From positions 1 through 64,000 of the forward strand of contig JAAZXR010000022.1 in NCBI GenBank assembly GCA_014240065.1: a DNA stretch of 64,000 bases, read 5' to 3'. The notes beneath the pieces were generated by a model that saw only the letters and a list, made by a program, of their open reading frames with translations, did no database searches and was not told where the DNA came from. A program made the translations under genes and the position numbers. Source of the DNA: Myxococcales bacterium. GTDB lineage: Bacteria; Myxococcota_A; Polyangia; Nannocystales; Nannocystaceae. The stretch's first letter is position 1. Each line of letters opens with the position of its first letter. Shown one piece after another: positions 59,051-64,000 of the stretch.

Positions 59051-59093
59051 TGACAGCCGGATCCTGTCAAATGCTGGATATTATACATATAAA
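59051..59093 (+). promoter_or_regulatory. Promoter with overlapping inverted repeat, upstream of the second ECF sigma gene
   Basis: TGTCAA (59065-59070), 17-bp spacer, TATAAA (59088-59093), about 33 bp before the ECF sigma ATG. The perfect inverted repeat TGACAG-N7-CTGTCA (59051-59069) overlaps the -35 element. The whole intergenic region 59003-59126 is strikingly AT-rich for this genome. Confidence 0.5.
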
Positions 59094-59126
59094 TAAGTTG
59101 GGCCGTAGCGTGCATTGTAATCATGC

Positions 59127-59681
59127 ATGTCGTCTTCCACAGGAACCTTCGAATCAAGCGTCGCCCCCCATCTGAACACCCTGCGCGCCCTGGCATGGAG
59201 GCTGACCAAGGCGGACGACCGCGCCGACGACCTCATGCAAGAAACCTTGATCCGGGCATGGGACCACTGGGAGCGCCTCCAAGCCTCCGACGCCAACGTC
59301 CGCGCGTGGCTCCGCCGCGTGATGGTCAACAAATTTATCTCCCAGCAGCGACATCGCAAGGTCGTCAACCGAACGGCGGCCCGCCCCGACCTCGTGGAGC
59401 ACCTCGTGTCCGCAGACCGCCGGAGGACCGCTCAGCACCCGGAGACGATCTTCATGCAACAGCACAAACGGCGCGAGGTCGCCTCCGCGCTCGACTCCCT
59501 CGACGAGCCCTTCCGCACCGTCATCACCATGGTCGACGTCCGCGGCTGGTCGTACAAAGAGGCGGCCGCCGCTCTCGAGTGTCCGCTCGGGACGGTGATG
59601 AGCCGCCTCCACCGCGGCCGCGCCCGCATGCGCGCGCAGCTGAGTTCGAGCCAGATCCCGATCTCCGAGCTGCTCTGCTAA
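59127..59681 (+). CDS. ECF-type RNA polymerase sigma factor
   Basis: 184 residues. Region 2: L-A-W-R-L-T-K-A-D-D-R-A-D-D-L-M-Q-E-T-L-I-R-A-W and W-L-R-R-V-M-V-N. Region 4: S-A-L-D-S-L-D-E-P-F-R-T-V-I-T-M-V-D-V-R-G-W-S-Y-K-E-A-A, helix-turn-helix ending L-G-T-V-M-S-R-L-H-R-G-R. A canonical small ECF sigma factor. No obvious anti-sigma gene with membrane helices and a zinc motif follows; the next gene, 10 nt downstream, encodes a lipoprotein. Confidence 0.95.
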   Translation: MSSSTGTFESSVAPHLNTLRALAWRLTKADDRADDLMQETLIRAWDHWERLQASDANVRAWLRRVMVNKFISQQRHRKVVNRTAARPDLVEHLVSADRRRTAQHPETIFMQQHKRREVASALDSLDEPFRTVITMVDVRGWSYKEAAAALECPLGTVMSRLHRGRARMRAQLSSSQIPISELLC

Positions 59682-59691
59682 CCTCCTCCCT

Positions 59692-60987
59692 GTGGTGAGA
59701 ACGCGCGGGAGACGACGAGGGGTCCGCGTCGCGGTGACGGTGGCGTCGGCGTCGGCCCTCTTCCACCTCCCAGCCTGCGAGGCGCCCTCGACCTCCGACG
59801 CCTCCACTTCCCAGCGAGCATCCGCGCCGCGTCCGGCGATCGCAGCGCCCGCCCTCGCTCCCCTCCCGCCGCCCGTCCGCGAATCCGTGAGCCGGCCGCG
59901 GCTCGCGAGCGGCCGAGGTTGGCTCCACCTCGCGTGGACCCAGCCCGGGCTGGACGGACGCGGGGACGCCCTGTTCTTTTCGGCCCGCGCCCACGAGGAC
60001 GGACGCTGGAGAGACCTCAGCCCCCTGTCTCGGCACGTCGCCCCTGACGCGCCCGTTCAGCTGGTGAGCGCGCCGGCACGCGAGGTCGCGATCACATGGT
60101 CGGCCCCCATCGGCGACGGCCAAATCCGACCGTGGATCGCGATCTCCCACGACGCAGGCAGACGCTTCGCCGCCCCTGAAATCCTCGATCTTCCCGCCGG
60201 CGTCGCGCGCACCGCGTCCGCGCTGATCGCCCCACCGACACGAGCCGATGCGCCGTGGACCACGGCGATCCCTCGCGCCGCCGTGGTCCTCCCGGGCCCC
60301 GCCTCCCCGACGGCGCCCTCCTCACCACCCTCCTACGCGTGGACGTCCCTGGCTGCGCCGCCGACCGCGGAGGACGCCTCGCGCCTCGAGGCCTTGACGG
60401 TGTGTTCCGGCGGTGGCGCGCTCGGGCTGTGGTGCAGCCCCGGCGGCGAACCCTGGCTCGCCACGCTGGCCGAGGCCCATCTCCTCCACGACGACGCTCG
60501 CTGCCTCGCAGGTCAGCGACCGCTCTCCTGCCGCGGCAACCTCATCGCGTTGGCGACCGAGTCGGCGCGGTCGGGGGAGACCTGGCTGTGGATCGGCCAG
60601 AGTCCCGCGGCGCTGCGCCGCCTGATCCGGCTGCCCGCTGCGGCCGCCACGGTGACGCAGGTGGAGTGGATCGACGACACCCACCTCCTCGCCGCGTGGA
60701 TCGACAGGCGGCGAACACTGCGAGCCTTGACCATCGACCTGAGCGGCGGTGGCACGAGGTCGCTGCGCCTCGCCGACGCGGTCCTTGAGGCGAGCGCGAC
60801 GCTCGACGCCGAGCGCTCCCACGCGTACTTCGCGTGGACCGCGGCGCCCGCGACTCCCACCGCGGGGGGCGCGGCCGTCGCCTCAGACCGCGGCACCCTC
60901 CATCTCGGGAGCGTCGCTTTGCGCGCGGGGATGCTCTCATCGGCCGCTCCCGAGCAGACCCTCGACCCCCGGGACTCGACGCGCTAG
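59692..60987 (+). CDS. Asp-box (sialidase-like propeller) lipoprotein, unknown function
   Basis: 431 residues from GTG 59692. Very basic N-terminus, hydrophobic stretch and a lipobox-like L-P-A-C (Cys29), then a Ser/Pro-rich linker. The body is beta-rich with a clear Asp-box S-H-D-A-G-R-R-F (152-159), the beta-hairpin motif of sialidase-like propellers. Strands such as W-L-H-L-A-W-T-Q and V-A-I-T-W-S-A-P alternate as in six-bladed propellers. Catalytic sialidase residues cannot be assigned, so a binding role is more likely. It lies in tandem with the ECF sigma gene. Confidence 0.75.
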   Translation: MVRTRGRRRGVRVAVTVASASALFHLPACEAPSTSDASTSQRASAPRPAIAAPALAPLPPPVRESVSRPRLASGRGWLHLAWTQPGLDGRGDALFFSARAHEDGRWRDLSPLSRHVAPDAPVQLVSAPAREVAITWSAPIGDGQIRPWIAISHDAGRRFAAPEILDLPAGVARTASALIAPPTRADAPWTTAIPRAAVVLPGPASPTAPSSPPSYAWTSLAAPPTAEDASRLEALTVCSGGGALGLWCSPGGEPWLATLAEAHLLHDDARCLAGQRPLSCRGNLIALATESARSGETWLWIGQSPAALRRLIRLPAAAATVTQVEWIDDTHLLAAWIDRRRTLRALTIDLSGGGTRSLRLADAVLEASATLDAERSHAYFAWTAAPATPTAGGAAVASDRGTLHLGSVALRAGMLSSAAPEQTLDPRDSTR

Positions 60988-60996
60988 TACACGCCC

Positions 60997-61566
60997 ATGC
61001 GGTCTGTTCACCCGCCACGGATCACGCCTCGAAGCAGCGACCTGGCAACACGCCTGCGGACGCTGCTCGCGGCCGCGCTCCTCACGGGCGCCCCTGGCTG
61101 CGGCAAAGCGACGGCGCCGGAGGCCGCGCCGGCCGAGCAGGTGCGAGTGCGCTACGAGGCGCAGACCCTCGACGGCGCGACCTTCTCGCTGGCCGCGCGG
61201 GACGGCGCCTTCACCTTGATCAACGTGTGGGCGACCTGGTGTGAGCCCTGTGTCGACGAGTTTCCGCTCCTCGCCGAGCTCCACCGTGAGCTGCACGGAC
61301 CTCCGTTTTCCGTGGTCGCCGTCTCGGTCGACAGCGCGCGAAACGGCGCCCGGGTCAAGGCCATGGTGCGCGACTGGGAGCTTCCGTTCCCCGTGGTGCA
61401 CGATCCCGACAACCGCATCGTGACGACCTTGAGAGTCTCCGGGTACCCGACCTCCGTGCTGATCGGTCCTCGCGGCGTCGAAGTCGCCCGTCGCGAAGGG
61501 GTGCTCCGAGGCGCGAGCGGACCGTTTTTGTCGCTGGTCCGCGGCGCGCTCGAAGACCACGAATGA
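60997..61566 (+). CDS. TlpA-like thioredoxin-fold lipoprotein
   Basis: 189 residues. Probable lipobox G-A-P-G-C (Cys35) after a hydrophobic segment. The thioredoxin fold carries the redox motif W-C-E-P-C (Cys82, Cys85) in the context L-I-N-V-W-A-T-W-C-E-P-C, and the cis-Pro in G-Y-P-T-S-V-L-I-G. Proteins of the TlpA/ResA group reduce disulfides outside the cytoplasm, for example in cytochrome maturation; the partner here is unknown. It lies 9 nt after the Asp-box lipoprotein gene and is convergent with ftsH. Confidence 0.92.
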   Translation: MRSVHPPRITPRSSDLATRLRTLLAAALLTGAPGCGKATAPEAAPAEQVRVRYEAQTLDGATFSLAARDGAFTLINVWATWCEPCVDEFPLLAELHRELHGPPFSVVAVSVDSARNGARVKAMVRDWELPFPVVHDPDNRIVTTLRVSGYPTSVLIGPRGVEVARREGVLRGASGPFLSLVRGALEDHE

Positions 61567-61587
61567 CCCGCCCATCGCGGGCCTCCC

Positions 61588-63528
<1,941 letters not shown>

Positions 63529-63576
63529 GACGTGGTCGAAATGGCGCCGGCGGGCGACGCGGGGAGAGAGAACGCC

Positions 63577-63604
63577 ATCCTAAGACTGAACGCCGTGGGC
63601 ACAA
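63577..63604 (-). promoter_or_regulatory. Possible ftsH promoter
   Basis: Minus strand: TTGTGC (63604-63599), 16-bp spacer, TAGGAT (63582-63577), about 50 nt before the ftsH start. Moderate match to sigma-70 consensus only. Confidence 0.35.
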
Positions 63605-63652
63605 GTTTCGATGTGCGCGTTTTGCGGGAATCGTACGAGGCGCTCACGGTCG

Positions 63653-64000
63653 TCACGGCGTCGCAGCGGCGCCCTCCCCGGTGGATTCCACCTGCAAGCC
63701 CCATCTATTCACACATAGCCGGCGTTGTGGGTGAACGCAAAACACCCTGGCACGAGCGCCGCCAGGCGTCGTTGCTGCGCCGCCAGGGTCGAGATGCGCA
63801 TCCCACTCGCAAAGCGCCGCGTCCGCGTCTTTGAGCGCGACTACCGCGAGTTCAGCACCGTCCACGCCTTCGGCGGTACAAAAGTCCCGCAGGGCCTGCA
63901 GTCGCACCACCGGAGGGATCGCCCCCCACCCCTCGGCCCGCAGCCGGCGGCCCGGCGGCATCTCACCGTGTGCCGGCCCCGCGGCGACGAGCTGAGCCTC
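63653..64000 (-). CDS. C-terminal part of a probable tRNA(Ile)-lysidine synthase (cut by window edge)
   Basis: The frame is open to the right edge (no stop up to 64000), giving about 115 C-terminal residues. The pattern A-I-P-P-V-V-R-L-Q-A-L-R-D-F-C-T-A-E-G resembles the helical substrate-binding region of TilS (usually x-L-P-P-x-x-R-x-x-x-L-R-x-W), and tilS directly precedes ftsH in many bacteria. The N-terminal S-G-G-x-D-S loop that would prove it is outside the window, so the identity is inferred. The gap to ftsH is 124 bp. Confidence 0.45.
   Translation of the reverse strand, partial: EAQLVAAGPAHGEMPPGRRLRAEGWGAIPPVVRLQALRDFCTAEGVDGAELAVVALKDADAALCEWDAHLDPGGAATTPGGARARVFCVHPQRRLCVNRWGLQVESTGEGAAATP

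Overview
The window comes from a GC-rich bacterium, most probably a myxobacterium-like member of the Myxococcota (old Deltaproteobacteria), with Nannocystaceae as the best guess. The evidence is a DUF4215-type Cys-rich repeat preceded by long Thr-Ser-Gly-Asp-Gly runs in a lipoprotein, many lipoproteins with TPR or HEAT repeats, pseudokinase fusions, and a two-membrane envelope (BamA, Skp/OmpH, Lol). This placement rests on protein style only; no rRNA is present. I saw no tRNA, CRISPR array, insertion sequence or prophage.

Layout. Almost everything from 1 to 40.06 kb is on the minus strand; read right to left it is nearly one continuous run. It opens with the translation operon rimP-nusA-ylxR-infB-rbfA-truB-rpsO-pnp-dut (40.06-30.14 kb). 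A membrane pseudokinase fused to an FGE-sulfatase-like domain follows, then purC, purF and prfB (the last with its programmed +1 frameshift site). Next come outer-membrane biogenesis genes: a LolC/E-like permease, lolD, bamA, two OmpH/Skp paralogues, fabZ and a lipoprotein. A 0.7-kb stretch with a terminator and a possible small basic ORF precedes folP, glmM and the bifunctional NAD(P)HX repair enzyme. A HExxH protein and a TPR/HEAT lipoprotein lead into a Gld-type ABC exporter (ATPase, GldF-GldG fusion, DUF4340 protein). The left end holds a solute-binding lipoprotein and the start of yicC.

From 40.2 to 51.3 kb the strands alternate. There is a nitrilase-family amidase coupled to an ECF sigma factor and an NrsF-like membrane anti-sigma factor, several lipoproteins, an EVE-domain protein, mutS and a SPOR-domain protein. 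A gene-poor, locally AT-rich stretch with octamer repeats lies at 50.4-51.3 kb.

From 51.3 kb on there is a VanW-family protein, then a plus-strand accessory cluster. It contains a membrane HEAT protein, a second pseudokinase with a C-terminal membrane anchor, a TPR lipoprotein and an exported HEAT protein, the last three translationally overlapped. A second ECF sigma factor follows with an Asp-box lipoprotein and a TlpA-like thioredoxin. ftsH and the 3' part of a probable tilS close the window. The best candidate for something undescribed is the 52.9-59.0 kb pseudokinase/HEAT/TPR cluster, together with the second membrane pseudokinase wedged between dut and purC.
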